Shown: positions 1-8,503 of the stretch, in pieces
Layout: each line of letters opens with the position of its first letter
Position numbering within the stretch: the stretch's first letter is position 1
NCBI RefSeq assembly: GCF_016863435.1
Contig: NZ_BOOW01000027.1
Span: 186,001-250,000, forward strand
Length of the DNA: 64,000 nucleotides
Reading direction: 5' to 3'
Source of the DNA: Sinosporangium siamense
GTDB lineage: Bacteria > Actinomycetota > Actinomycetes > Streptosporangiales > Streptosporangiaceae
The notes under the pieces: generated by a model
The model's input: only the letters and a program-made list of their open reading frames with translations
Told to the model about the DNA's origin: nothing
Database searches by the model: none
Position numbers and translations under genes: made by a program

Positions 1-658
1 CGCCGCCGGCGAACGCCTCGAGCGCCCCGGCCATCCGCTGCTCCCCGAACAGCGTGGTCGGGTTGTCCAGCAGAAGCAGCCGGTCCGAGCCCGGGACGGG
101 GCGGTGCCGCACGGCGTCGTACTCGCTGTCGATGTAACACAGGTCCAGGCCCAGCTGCCAGGCCGCGAGGGCCGCCGCGGCGCTCATGACCTTCCGGCCG
201 CCGGTGATGTCGATGATCGCGTACGGCCGGGCCCCGCCGACCGGGTGCGCCCGGCCGAGCTCCTCCTTGAGGATGCGGTAGATGCCGAGCGGGTCCGTGG
301 GCACGCAGGAGCGGTGCGTGAAGTCGCGCGGCCGGAGCCCGCCCGGGCCCACGAGGCAGCCGGCGATCACGTCGATGCTGTCCGCGGCGGTCTCGGACGA
401 CACGACCAGGAGGCGGCGGGGGTTGAGTGCCTTGAAGGCGATGATCGTGGTGAGCGGGGAGAAGCCGGACAGGCTGATCAGCAGTTCCACCGGCTCGCGC
501 ACACGCCTGGCGCCGCCCTTCACGACCCGCGCGACCACCTCGTCGAGCATGTGGTCCAGGTAGAAGGCGAGCGCCTGGGACTTCGCGTCACCTTCGCCGT
601 AGGTCTCCTGGCCCCGCTCGATGCGCTGGAGCCGGGCGGCCCTGTCTTCGAAGGACAC
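1..658 (-). CDS. CARF-domain protein, N-terminal part (3' end outside window)
   Basis: About 219 residues are visible; the gene continues past the left edge. Residues 1-55 look helical. A Rossmann-like CARF domain follows: a first strand with LISLSGFSPLTTII (about 59-73), a strand LLVVSS (83-88), then IDITGGRKVMSAAAALAA (about 149-166), PGSDRL and NP..LFGEQ. The D-x-TGG-x-K-x-M signature is typical of CARF proteins of the Card1/Can2 and TIGR02710 groups, which bind cyclic oligoadenylates or similar ligands. GTG at 658 (or the adjacent GTG at 661) follows GGGAG at 667-671. The effector domain, if any, lies outside the window. No Cas gene or repeat array is visible. The family call is confident; the function (second-messenger sensing in defence) is inference. 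Confidence 0.78.
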   Translation of the reverse strand, partial: MSFEDRAARLQRIERGQETYGEGDAKSQALAFYLDHMLDEVVARVVKGGARRVREPVELLISLSGFSPLTTIIAFKALNPRRLLVVSSETAADSIDVIAGCLVGPGGLRPRDFTHRSCVPTDPLGIYRILKEELGRAHPVGGARPYAIIDITGGRKVMSAAAALAAWQLGLDLCYIDSEYDAVRHRPVPGSDRLLLLDNPTTLFGEQRMAGALEAFAGG

Positions 659-882
659 CACAGCAGCTCCCAGGTCCGATGGATCAAGACCCGCACGATC
701 CTAACAATTCAAATGCCAGAAAAACGGGAATTAGGTCGGCCTGTCATTTGTGCCAATAAGGCAATGAAATATTCCAATTGACATGAATTAACTCGATATT
801 TCCGGGTCTGAGGTGATCTGGCCGGGTGGCGTACGGCAGAGCCAACTTGACAAACCGCGTTGCCGTGACGGCAAATGGACGG
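659..882. promoter_or_regulatory. AT-rich divergent intergenic region between CARF gene and XRE-cupin gene
   Basis: Bases 690-800 are clearly richer in A+T than the rest of the window, as expected for a shared promoter region. TTGACA hexamers occur at 778-783 and 847-852 on the + strand, but no convincing -10 box follows at normal spacing. A copy of the interspersed TACGGCNNAGCC motif lies at 832-843. I see no gene here. Confidence 0.45.
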
Positions 883-1485
883 ATGGCTGACGACGACATG
901 GCCGAGGTGCTGACCGCCGTAGGACCCCGCCTGCGGGCGCTGCGCCGCGCCCGCGGCACCACGCTGGCCCAGCTCAGCGAGGCGACCGGGATCTCGCTCA
1001 GCACCCTGTCCCGCCTTGAGTCGGGCGGCAGGCGGCCGACGCTGGAGCTTCTGCTGCCCCTCGCCAAGGCCTACGGAGTGCAGCTCGACGAACTCGTCGG
1101 CGCTCCCGCCACCGGCGATCCCCGCGTGAACCCGCGCCCCTTCACCCGCCACGGCCAGACCTATGTGCCGCTGACCCACTACCTCGGCGGCATGCGCGCC
1201 TACAAGCAGATCATCCCCGTCCGCGACACCCCGGACGCACGGCCCCAGCAGTCCACCCACGAGGGCTACGAATGGCTTTACGTGCTCTCGGGCAAGCTGT
1301 GGCTGGCCCTGGCCGACCACGACCTCGTCCTGACCGCCGGCGAGGCCGCCGAGTTCGACACCCGCACCCCCCACGGCTTCGCCAACCCCGGCGACCGCCC
1401 GGTGGAGTTCCTCAGCCTCTTCGGCCCCCAGGGCGAACGCATGCACGTCCGCGCCCGCCCGACCACCCGCCGCTCAGGAGACTGA
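883..1485 (+). CDS. XRE-family regulator with C-terminal cupin domain
   Basis: A 200-residue transcription factor. Residues about 10-65 form an XRE helix-turn-helix (VGPRLRALRRARGTTLAQLS, then SLSTLSRLESGGRRPTLELL). Residues about 105-185 form a cupin with EGYEWLYVLSGKLWL, a ligand-sensing fold common in this class. ATG at 883 is chosen because upstream in-frame starts run through AT-rich DNA and an interspersed repeat. It is divergent from the CARF gene, so it may control that gene or itself; this is inference. Other members of the class control amino-acid or polyamine metabolism. The ligand cannot be told from sequence. Confidence 0.88.
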   Translation: MADDDMAEVLTAVGPRLRALRRARGTTLAQLSEATGISLSTLSRLESGGRRPTLELLLPLAKAYGVQLDELVGAPATGDPRVNPRPFTRHGQTYVPLTHYLGGMRAYKQIIPVRDTPDARPQQSTHEGYEWLYVLSGKLWLALADHDLVLTAGEAAEFDTRTPHGFANPGDRPVEFLSLFGPQGERMHVRARPTTRRSGD

Positions 1486-1671
1486 ACCCGCCCCTCCGCA
1501 CCGGGGCCAACCGGGGCCTTCGCCGTACCCGAGCCCGGTGGCGCCTGCGCGCCGGACGGGGGGCAGGTCGTCCGGCGGGCGCGTGAACCTTCGTGTGGTC
1601 AGGAGCGGTGGGCCGGGCTGGGGTGTGCCCGGGAGTGGATGAGGACCTCCATGCCGTCGAGGATGCTCCCC

Positions 1672-2619
1672 CTACGGCAGGCGTGTGCCGAACAGCAGGC
1701 CCGACGCCGCCACCAGCAGCCCCACGGCCAGAGCGCCGATCGTGAACCACTGGCTGACCTCCTGGTGGACCGTGCGATAACCGAGCGAGGTGCCGATCTG
1801 CTCATACACCTCGCGAAGCTGCGTGCCCGACTCGGCCTCGTAGGCGCGCCCGCCGGTGCCCTCCGACAGCGTGCGCAGCGTCGCCTTGTTCACCGGCACG
1901 GTCACCGGGCGGCCGTCGATCATCACGGTGCCCTCCTGCGTGCCGTACGCGATCGTCGAGACCGGCACCTTGGCCCGCGTCGCCGCCTCCACGGCCTCGC
2001 TGATGGAACGCCCCGAGGTGTTGTCGCCGTCCGACAGCAGCACCACCGCCGCCGGCGGCGGGTCGCTCGCCGCCTGCTGGTCGAACGACCGGATCGGGTC
2101 CAGCGAGCTGAACACCGCCTCGCCGATCGCCGTGCCCGGCCGCGTCGCGAGATTGCCCACGGCGGTCACCACCGCCATGTGATCGGTCGTCGGCGACACC
2201 ACGACCGACGCCGACCGCGCGAACGACACCAGCCCCACGTTGAACCGCTCCGGCAGGTCGCGCACGAACCGCTGCGCCGCCTCCTTGGCCGCCACCAGGC
2301 GGCTCGGCTCCACGTCGTCGGCCTCCATCGACAACGAGATGTCGACCGCCACCATGATCGTGGCCCGGTCGCGCGGCACCCGCACCGAGTCGGCCGGCCG
2401 CGCCGCGGCCACCACCAGCAGCGCCATCATCACCAGGAACAGCAGCGGCGCGACGTGCCGCCGCCAGTCGGGACCTGGCGGCGCCACCAGCGTGAGCAGC
2501 GGCAGATTGGTGAACCGCATCGCATAGCGCCGCCGGGCGAACTGCGCCGCCACATAGGCGGCGACCACCACCGCGAGCAGCAGCCCGAGCCACAACCAAC
2601 CGGGCGAGAGAAACGTCAC
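1672..2619 (-). CDS. VWA-domain membrane protein (BatA-like)
   Basis: About 315 residues with the Bat layout: an N-terminal membrane helix ([19 protein letters not shown]), a second near residues 57-75, a von Willebrand A domain with the MIDAS motif [10 protein letters not shown], and a C-terminal membrane helix ([16 protein letters not shown]). GTG at 2619 overlaps the DUF58 stop by 4 bp (GTGA), which fixes the start and implies translational coupling. It is the last gene of the MoxR-DUF58-VWA operon. In the MoxR/Bat family such VWA proteins work with the AAA+ ATPase in envelope protein maturation or stress tolerance; the client here is unknown. Confidence 0.9.
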   Translation of the reverse strand: MTFLSPGWLWLGLLLAVVVAAYVAAQFARRRYAMRFTNLPLLTLVAPPGPDWRRHVAPLLFLVMMALLVVAAARPADSVRVPRDRATIMVAVDISLSMEADDVEPSRLVAAKEAAQRFVRDLPERFNVGLVSFARSASVVVSPTTDHMAVVTAVGNLATRPGTAIGEAVFSSLDPIRSFDQQAASDPPPAAVVLLSDGDNTSGRSISEAVEAATRAKVPVSTIAYGTQEGTVMIDGRPVTVPVNKATLRTLSEGTGGRAYEAESGTQLREVYEQIGTSLGYRTVHQEVSQWFTIGALAVGLLVAASGLLFGTRLP

Positions 2620-3572
2620 CTGCCTGCTCCTGACCTCGGGAACCGGTGCGCCGAGCGCGCCGTGCGGCGCCGCCGCAGCACGAACTGGGCGACGTCGGCC
2701 ACCCAGTCCCTGTCGGTGCGCAGCACCAGGTGCGCCGCGCCCGCGCGGCGCAGCGCGGTGGCGGTGCACCTGCGCTGAAGGGCGGCGGCCTCGGCGTATT
2801 TCTCGCTGAGCCGCCGCGTCAGCCGCACCTCGCGGGTGCGGCCCGTCTCGGGATCGGTCAGCACCACCAGGCCCCCCGGCGGCAGGTCCAGCTCACGCGG
2901 ATCGACGACCTCGATCGCCAGCACGTCGTGCCGGGCGGTCAGGCGCCGCACCGCACGCTCCCACGGACGGGGCGCCTCCGGGTCGAGCACCGGCTCGGGA
3001 TCGATGAAGTCCGACACCACCACCCGCAGCCCCCGGTTGCGCCGCACCGTCCCCAGCACCTCGACCGCCTCGCCCAGCGCCGGCGCGCCGGGTACGGCAC
3101 CGGCCCGCGGAGCGTCCATCAGCGAGTGCAGCAGCCCGTAAAGCGCCTGCCGCCCCGACCGCGCCTGCATCCGGTGCACGTGCGCCCCGGTCAGCACACA
3201 CGCCCCGAACCGGTCGCCGGTGCGTCCCGCCAGGAACCCCACCGCCGCCACCGCGGCCACCGCCAGCGCCCGCTTGTCGAGACCCTCGGTGCCGAAGTCC
3301 ATGCTGGCCGACAGATCGGCCAGCACCCACGTCTCCAGCTCGCGGTCGGCCACCAGGTCGCGCACGTGCGGCGTGCCGGTCCGCGCGGTGACCGGCCAGT
3401 CCATGCGCCGCACGTCGTCCTCGCCGGGCACGTAAAGGCGGCTGTCGCCGTACTCACTGCCGGGACCGGGCAGCAGCCCCTGGTGGGCGCCGTGCAGCAG
3501 GCCGGAAAGGCGGCGCGTCACGGTGAGTTCGAGGCGCCGAAGCACCTGCTCGGCGGCCGGGAACGGGGTCAC
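2616..3572 (-). CDS. DUF58 domain protein of MoxR/Bat operon
   Basis: About 318 residues. The DUF58 core is recognised by [19 protein letters not shown] and [12 protein letters not shown], followed by a VWA-like fold with [11 protein letters not shown] and [11 protein letters not shown]. There is no obvious membrane helix. GTG at 3572 overlaps the MoxR stop by 4 bp, so I prefer it to the GTG at 3590, and the stop overlaps the VWA start in the same way. Three tightly coupled genes suggest one complex. The family usually accompanies MoxR ATPases and VWA proteins; its biochemical role is not established. Confidence 0.9.
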   Translation of the reverse strand: MTPFPAAEQVLRRLELTVTRRLSGLLHGAHQGLLPGPGSEYGDSRLYVPGEDDVRRMDWPVTARTGTPHVRDLVADRELETWVLADLSASMDFGTEGLDKRALAVAAVAAVGFLAGRTGDRFGACVLTGAHVHRMQARSGRQALYGLLHSLMDAPRAGAVPGAPALGEAVEVLGTVRRNRGLRVVVSDFIDPEPVLDPEAPRPWERAVRRLTARHDVLAIEVVDPRELDLPPGGLVVLTDPETGRTREVRLTRRLSEKYAEAAALQRRCTATALRRAGAAHLVLRTDRDWVADVAQFVLRRRRTARSAHRFPRSGAGR

Positions 3573-4573
3573 GAGCGGCCCTGGTTCCACACCACCACGG
3601 GCGGGGGCACCGCGAGCAGGATGTCGCCCACGACGTCCTCGGGGGCGACGCCGTCGGCGATCGCGTCGAACGTCAGCATCAGCCGGTGCGCCATCACGTC
3701 GATCGCCACGTCGCGCACGTCGTCGGGCAGCAGGTAGTCGCGGCCCCGCAGCAGCGCCAGCGCCCGCCCGGCGGCCACCAGCCCCAGCGTGGCGCGGGGG
3801 CTGACGCCCACCTCGATCGTGTCCGACAACTCCGGCAGGCCGTACTCGTGCGGGGCGCGGGTCGCCATCACCAGCCGCACGACGTAGTCGGCGACCAACT
3901 GGTGCACCGACACCCGCTCGGCGGCCTCCTGCAGCACGAGCAGCCGCTCCGGATCGAGCACGGGGGAGGGGGCGGGCGGGGTGACGCTCATGCGGTGCAG
4001 GATGGACAGCTCCTCCTGCGCGCTCGGATGCCGCACCCGCACCTTGAACAGGAACCGGTCGCGCTGCACCTCGGGCAGCGGGTAGACGCCCTCGGACTCC
4101 ACCGGGTTCTGCGTGGCCAGCACCACGAACGGCCGCGGCAGCGGATGCGTCTGCCCCGCCAGCGTGACCTGCCGCTCCGCCATCACCTCCAGCAGCGCCG
4201 ACTGCACCTTGGCCGGGGCCCGGTTGATCTCGTCGGCCAGCAGGAAGTTGACGAACACCGGCCCGAGTTCGACGCCGAAACTCTCGCTCGAGGGATGGTA
4301 GACGCGGGTGCCGACGATGTCGCTCGGCACCAGATCGGGCGTGAACTGGATGCGCGCGAAACTGCCGCCGACGACCGTGGCGAGGGTCTGCGCCGCGAGG
4401 GTCTTGCCCACGCCCGGCGTGCCTTCGAGCAGGCAGTGCCCGCGTGCCAGCAGGGCGACGACCAGCCGCTCGACCAGGTGGTCCTGGCCCACGATGACGC
4501 CCCGCACCTCCGCCATGGCGCGGCGCAGCAAATCGGCTTCGGTTTCGCTGGGCACTTCCTCGGCGACGCTCAT
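3569..4573 (-). CDS. MoxR-family AAA+ ATPase
   Basis: 334 residues from ATG 4573 (MSVAEEVPS). Walker A GTPGVGKT is at about 51-58, Walker B LLADEINRAP near 111-120, followed by sensor 1 (VLATQNPVESEG), the arginine region EVQRDRFLF and a helical lid domain. MoxR ATPases act as chaperone-like remodellers on VWA-domain partners; both partners follow in the same operon. It is first in the operon, so its promoter should lie between 4574 and about 4900. Confidence 0.93.
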   Translation of the reverse strand: MSVAEEVPSETEADLLRRAMAEVRGVIVGQDHLVERLVVALLARGHCLLEGTPGVGKTLAAQTLATVVGGSFARIQFTPDLVPSDIVGTRVYHPSSESFGVELGPVFVNFLLADEINRAPAKVQSALLEVMAERQVTLAGQTHPLPRPFVVLATQNPVESEGVYPLPEVQRDRFLFKVRVRHPSAQEELSILHRMSVTPPAPSPVLDPERLLVLQEAAERVSVHQLVADYVVRLVMATRAPHEYGLPELSDTIEVGVSPRATLGLVAAGRALALLRGRDYLLPDDVRDVAIDVMAHRLMLTFDAIADGVAPEDVVGDILLAVPPPVVVWNQGRS

Positions 4574-4922
4574 CACCCCATTAAAGCGTGCAGAACCCCA
4601 CTTACAGGTGGGGGAGCAGTCGCGGCACGCCGCGGTGTCGCGCAATTTCGGCCCAGGGGTTTCGGCGGGAGGGTTTTTGGGGGAGAGGCCGGATGCGGAG
4701 GGTACGGCGCAGCCCGCCCGGCCTGCCCCCGGAGCTGCGGAGCCGGCGCTGCCTGTCCCGGAGGTGCAGCGCTACGGCGGAGCCTGCGCGGCGTCCTCCC
4801 AAGGCGCGACGTGCCGGCGCCCCGCGGCGGTGCCTCTCCCCCGGCCGGGGAGCGGTTGTCCGGCCCGGAGCGGCGGGCGGGGGACGCGGCGGTCACGTCG
4901 GCGGCAGTCAGGGTGTGCTTTC
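4574..4922. other. Intergenic region, no gene seen
   Basis: Very GC-rich, with no convincing coding signal. It holds two copies of the interspersed motif: TACGGCGCAGCC at 4703-4714 and TACGGCGGAGCC at 4773-4784. It must contain the promoters for the MoxR operon (leftward) and for the membrane protein at 4923 (rightward), but I cannot place them. Confidence 0.5.
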
Positions 4923-5678
4923 ATGACACACGTGGCAAGTCCGCTGCACTACGGTGATCCGCCCAGGCTCGGGCCCTTCGTCCTGCAGTCCCGCCTGAGG
5001 ATGGAGCAGGCGGGGCACGTCTACCTGGGGCACGCCCCCGACGGGCGCCCCGTGTCGGTCGCCGTGCTCACCCGCGGCGCCGCCCTCGACCCCGCCGCCC
5101 GCGAGCGGTTCCTCACCGCGATCGGCGAGGCCTCCGCCGGGCAGGCCGGGGGAGTGCGGCGACTGTGGGCACGCGCCGTGCGGGCCCGGCCGCAGGGAGC
5201 GCCGCGCGTGCTCGCGATGTCGGGCGGGCGGGCGCCGTGGGTGGCCGTGCCCTACGTGCCCGGCCGGCCCGGCGCCGAGTGGTTTCTGGAGCCGGTGATG
5301 GTGAGCGGCACCCTCATCGGCGCGGCGCACGGCCCCGACTTCGTGCCCTACTGGCTGCCCGACCGCTCACCCGCCGTGCCCCCGCCCCCGCCGCCGAGGC
5401 CGCCCCTGACCGAGACCCGCCGCGCCGTGCTCGCCGCGGCCTGCGTCCTGGCGGGCCTTCTGGCGCTGCTGGCGGCGGTGGTGCTGGTCCTGTTCAGCCC
5501 CGACGAGCAGGTCGGGCCCGACCGCCGCCCCCTGCCCCCCGCGACGTTCGTGCCGACGCCCCCGCCGATCCCGCCCACCCCGACTCCGGAGGAGCCGACA
5601 CCGACCCCCAGCCCGGGCGAGACGGGCACCGGCACCCCGGCCCCGTCCCCGGACGACGGCGAGGGCGCCCCCATCTAG
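4923..5678 (+). CDS. Membrane protein with kinase-like N-terminal remnant and Pro-rich tail
   Basis: 251 residues. Residues 1-50 (GPFVLQSRLRMEQAGHVYLG, then RPVSVAVL) resemble the glycine loop and beta-3 strand of actinobacterial Ser/Thr kinases, but no catalytic loop follows, so it is not an active kinase. One membrane helix is at about 160-182 (VLAAACVLAGLLALLAAVVL). A Pro/Thr-rich extracytoplasmic tail (PTPPPIPPTPTPEEPTPTPS) ends the protein. ATG at 4923 begins MTHVASPLHYG. It is divergent from the MoxR operon, so the two may share promoter DNA. Function is unknown; a degenerate kinase-like sensor is a guess. Confidence 0.72.
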   Translation: MTHVASPLHYGDPPRLGPFVLQSRLRMEQAGHVYLGHAPDGRPVSVAVLTRGAALDPAARERFLTAIGEASAGQAGGVRRLWARAVRARPQGAPRVLAMSGGRAPWVAVPYVPGRPGAEWFLEPVMVSGTLIGAAHGPDFVPYWLPDRSPAVPPPPPPRPPLTETRRAVLAAACVLAGLLALLAAVVLVLFSPDEQVGPDRRPLPPATFVPTPPPIPPTPTPEEPTPTPSPGETGTGTPAPSPDDGEGAPI

Positions 5679-5832
5679 CGCCGGGGGAGCGCGGCCAGGA
5701 CGGCTTCAAGCCGTTCGCCGGCAGGACCGCTCAACTCGATCGCCGGCACGTCGTCCAGCACCTGCAGCGGGTCGTCGCACACCAGGCCCGGCGAGGTGTC
5801 GTTCACCGCCTGCCGGAGCCGGGACACCTCCG
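5675..5832 (-). pseudogene. Orphan C-terminal coding remnant
   Basis: A short open frame of about 51 codons with protein-like composition (SRLRQAVNDTSPGLVCDDP, then PAIELSGPAGERLEAVLAAL) ending in TAG at 5675-5677. A stop lies immediately upstream and there is no spaced ribosome site before its only GTG. It looks like the tail of a gene whose 5' part is gone. I do not recognise the family. It overlaps the 3' end of the membrane protein gene by 4 bp. Confidence 0.3.
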
Positions 5833-5886
5833 CTCACGGCATGGAGCCGGGCCACCCCTGGCCGAGCCGTACGCTCGCGGATCGCG

Positions 5887-6876
5887 TCATTCCGGTAGCC
5901 ATTCGCGGAGTGTGCGGAGGGCGGTCTTGACCTCCTCCGAGGCGTGCGTCAGGGTGACGGGGGGGTCGAGTGCCGCGATGGCGGCGACATATTGGGTCAT
6001 CAGCTCGATGGACTCCGCGCTCAGGTGGACGGTGCAGGCGTCCGGGCCCCGCGGTTCGATCCGGCCAGGAACGGTGGCGAACAGCCGCGACCTCACCGCG
6101 TCGGCCCCGAGCCCGACCTCCAGCCGGGCGGTGTGGCGGTAGGTCGCGAGGGCGAACGACCGCATGAGATAGGCGACCGGATCCGGCGCAGGCAACGCGC
6201 GCGGAGGGAAGTGGGCACCGGGCACGGGCATCGGGTCGCCGATCCGGTCGGCGCGGAAGATGCGCCAGTCCGCCCGGTCGGGGACATAGGCAATCAGATA
6301 CCACCGGCCCATGACCGTGACCAGGCTGTCCGGCTCGACGCGGCGGCCGCCGCCTCCGCCGGCGCGGCCCGGGTAGTCGAAGGTCAGCACCTGGCGTTCG
6401 TGGCAGCAGGAGGCGAGCGCGGCCAGCACAGCGGGGTCGGCACGCGGTGCGCCGTGCACGGGCACGGCGGCCGCCGCGCCGCCGAGGGCCGCCAGCCTGG
6501 GGCGCAGCCGGGCCGGCAGGACACGCTCCAGTTTTGCCAGCGCCCGCATCGAGCTCTCCCCGATCCCGGCGACGCCGCCGCCCGCCCCCGTCACCAGCCC
6601 GATCGCGACCGCGATCGCCTCCTCGTCGTCCAGCAGCAGCGGCGGCAGGTTCCGGCCGGCCGCCAGCCGGTAGCCGCCCGCGGTGCCCGTCGTGCTCTCC
6701 ACCGGATAGTCCAGCGCGCGAAGCCGGTCGATGTCGCGGCGCACGGTGCGTCCGCTGACCTGGAGCCGGTCGGCGAGGTCGGCGCCCGACCATTCACGCC
6801 GGCTCTGCAGCAGCGACAGCAGCCGCAGCAGGCGCCCCGGCATGTCCCGGCGGGCCGATCCCCATTCGTTGCTCAC
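5887..6876 (-). CDS. YafY-type WYL-domain transcriptional regulator
   Basis: 329 residues from GTG 6876 (VSNEWGSARRDMPGRLLRLL). An N-terminal HTH_11 domain (LADRLQVSGRTVRRDIDRLRAL) precedes a WYL domain at about 140-310 (RQVLTFDYPG, RWYLIAYVPDRADWRIFRAD). WYL regulators sense small ligands or nucleic acids and usually control a divergent gene. Here the divergent gene is a flavin oxidoreductase, and a perfect 11-bp inverted repeat lies between them. The longer frame from TTG 6900 would start inside that repeat, which argues against it. Confidence 0.9.
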   Translation of the reverse strand: MSNEWGSARRDMPGRLLRLLSLLQSRREWSGADLADRLQVSGRTVRRDIDRLRALDYPVESTTGTAGGYRLAAGRNLPPLLLDDEEAIAVAIGLVTGAGGGVAGIGESSMRALAKLERVLPARLRPRLAALGGAAAAVPVHGAPRADPAVLAALASCCHERQVLTFDYPGRAGGGGGRRVEPDSLVTVMGRWYLIAYVPDRADWRIFRADRIGDPMPVPGAHFPPRALPAPDPVAYLMRSFALATYRHTARLEVGLGADAVRSRLFATVPGRIEPRGPDACTVHLSAESIELMTQYVAAIAALDPPVTLTHASEEVKTALRTLREWLPE

Positions 6877-6888
6877 GAAACCAGGATG

Positions 6889-6915
6889 CCTTGTGGACAA
6901 GATGTGTCCACAAGG
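6889..6915. promoter_or_regulatory. Perfect inverted repeat, probable WYL-regulator operator
   Basis: CCTTGTGGACA at 6889-6899 and TGTCCACAAGG at 6905-6915 are exact reverse complements around a 5-bp spacer. The site is 13 bp before the regulator start and 18 bp before the divergent oxidoreductase start, a classic place for an operator controlling both. Confidence 0.7.
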
Positions 6916-6933
6916 GCTTCTAGCGTGAGTCGC

Positions 6934-8295
6934 ATGAACGACAAGTCACAGCGACTCGCCGCACGCTCGCACGGTCCCGTGTACGCGCCGGGCGACAAGG
7001 AATACGACGGGGAGCGCACCGGCTTCCAGCTCCTCGACCCCCACCGGCCCGCAGTGATCGTGGCCGCGACCGGAGCCGGGGACGTGCGCTCGGCGGTCGA
7101 GTTCGCCGCCGAGACCCGGACACCGCTGGCCGTGCAGGCCGCCGGCCACGGCCACGCCGCCCCCGGCACGGGCATGCTGATCAGCACGCGCCGCATGTCC
7201 GCCGTCCGCGTCGACCCGCGGGCCCGCACCGCGTGGGTCGAGGCCGGCGCGACCTGGCGGCACGTCGTCGAGGCGGCTGCGCCGTACGGCATGGCCCCGC
7301 TGTCGGGCAGTTTCCCCGGGCTGGGAGCGGTCCCCTACACGCTTGGCGGCGGGGTGGGACTGCTGGCCCGGCGGTTCGGCTTCGCCGCCGACCACGTGCG
7401 CCGCCTCGACGTGGTCACCCTCGACGGGCGCCTCCGTGAGGTCACCGCGGCGGCGGAGCCCGATCTGTTCTGGGCGCTGCGCGGCGGGGGCGGCGACTTC
7501 GGCGTGGTCACCGGCATGGAGATCGACCTGTTCCCGGTCGCGCGGATCTACGGCGGGACCCTGTTCTTCGACGCCGGGCGGGTCCCGGACGTGCTGGACG
7601 GCTGGCGCCGCTGGACGGCGGATGTGCCGGAGGGGATGACGTCGGGGGTGACGGCTCTGCCGTACCCGGACCTGCCGGTGCTGCCCGCGCCGCTGCGGGG
7701 CCGCCATGTCGCCCAGATCCACGTCTGCTACGCGGGCCCGGCCGAGGAGGGGCGGGACCTGGTGGAGCCGCTGCGCTCGCTCGGGCCGGTCCTGCTCGAC
7801 ACGCTGCGCGACCTGCCCTATGCCGAGTCGGGCAAGGTGTTCGACGAGCCGGACCGGCCCCATGCCTACCGGTCGCGGAACCTCCTGGTGAGCGACCTTC
7901 GTCCGCAGGCGCTGGCCGATCTGACGAAGGCGGCGGGGCCTTCGGCGCCGGTGATGACGGTGGTGGGCCTCCGCCACCTCGGCGGTGCCCTCGCGCGTGA
8001 GCCTCACGTCGCGAACGCGGTCGGCCACCGCGGCGCGGCGTATGCGGTGACGACCCTGTCGCCGGTCGAGTCGGGGGAAGAGGAGAAGGTGGGGGAGACG
8101 CATCGCGACGCGCTCGCGCCGTTCGCCGGGGAGGCGCTCGGACGTTCGCTCAACTTCAGCTTCGGCGCGCTCGGCGGGGACGAGATCCGCTCGGCGTTCG
8201 CGCCGGGGGACTACGACCGGCTCGTCAAGCTGAAGGCCGAGCACGATCCGCACGGGCTGCTCCAGGCCAACCACCGCATCCCGCCCGCCCTGTAG
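6934..8295 (+). CDS. FAD-binding oxidoreductase (berberine-bridge / PCMH type)
   Basis: 453 residues from ATG 6934. The FAD-binding type 4 domain covers about 35-210, with PLAVQAAGHGHAAPGTG, GAVPYTLGGGVGLLARRFG and LFWALRGGGGDFGVVTGME. The C-terminal berberine-bridge segment is present (YDRLVKLKAEHDPHGLLQAN). The usual histidine attachment motif (R-x-G-G-H) is altered to AAGHGHA, so the mode of flavin linkage is uncertain. These enzymes oxidise sugars, alcohols or secondary metabolites. It is divergent from the WYL regulator, its likely controller. The substrate is unknown. Confidence 0.9.
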   Translation: MNDKSQRLAARSHGPVYAPGDKEYDGERTGFQLLDPHRPAVIVAATGAGDVRSAVEFAAETRTPLAVQAAGHGHAAPGTGMLISTRRMSAVRVDPRARTAWVEAGATWRHVVEAAAPYGMAPLSGSFPGLGAVPYTLGGGVGLLARRFGFAADHVRRLDVVTLDGRLREVTAAAEPDLFWALRGGGGDFGVVTGMEIDLFPVARIYGGTLFFDAGRVPDVLDGWRRWTADVPEGMTSGVTALPYPDLPVLPAPLRGRHVAQIHVCYAGPAEEGRDLVEPLRSLGPVLLDTLRDLPYAESGKVFDEPDRPHAYRSRNLLVSDLRPQALADLTKAAGPSAPVMTVVGLRHLGGALAREPHVANAVGHRGAAYAVTTLSPVESGEEEKVGETHRDALAPFAGEALGRSLNFSFGALGGDEIRSAFAPGDYDRLVKLKAEHDPHGLLQANHRIPPAL

Positions 8296-8370
8296 CGGGC
8301 CGGCGCGCTCAGGCCCGCGCGGGGGGAAGCTGACCCGGTCACAGGGCGCCGACACCGCGGAATACCTGAG

Positions 8371-8392
8371 TCTACTTTGTAAAGGCGGTGGC
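8371..8392 (-). repeat. 22-bp copy of the 3' end of the GbsR/MarR-type gene
   Basis: TCTACTTTGTAAAGGCGGTG and the next two bases match 16463-16484 at 21 of 22 positions. On the minus strand both read ATAFTK-stop, the C-terminus of the regulator at 16464-16973. The similarity stops abruptly upstream. It is a fragment, not a gene. Confidence 0.5.
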
Positions 8393-8503
8393 AGTAGCAG
8401 CATCTCGGCTATCCAGGCGTCGCGAGCTGCATGTCATGCCGGACACCGAGGGCTTCCGCACGCCGGACCCGCCTGCCGCGGCGGAGCCGCCAAGCAAGCG
8501 GAT

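Noticed and set aside
1639-2778. 379-codon + strand open frame
   Set aside because: It is antisense to the VWA gene and extremely His/Arg-rich.
4923-5678. Active Ser/Thr protein kinase
   Set aside because: Only a glycine-loop-like start is present; the catalytic HRD and DFG segments are missing.
5944-6933. 330-residue N-terminal extension of the FAD oxidoreductase
   Set aside because: The extension is antisense to the WYL regulator and crosses the operator; the ATG at 6934 gives a normal family length.
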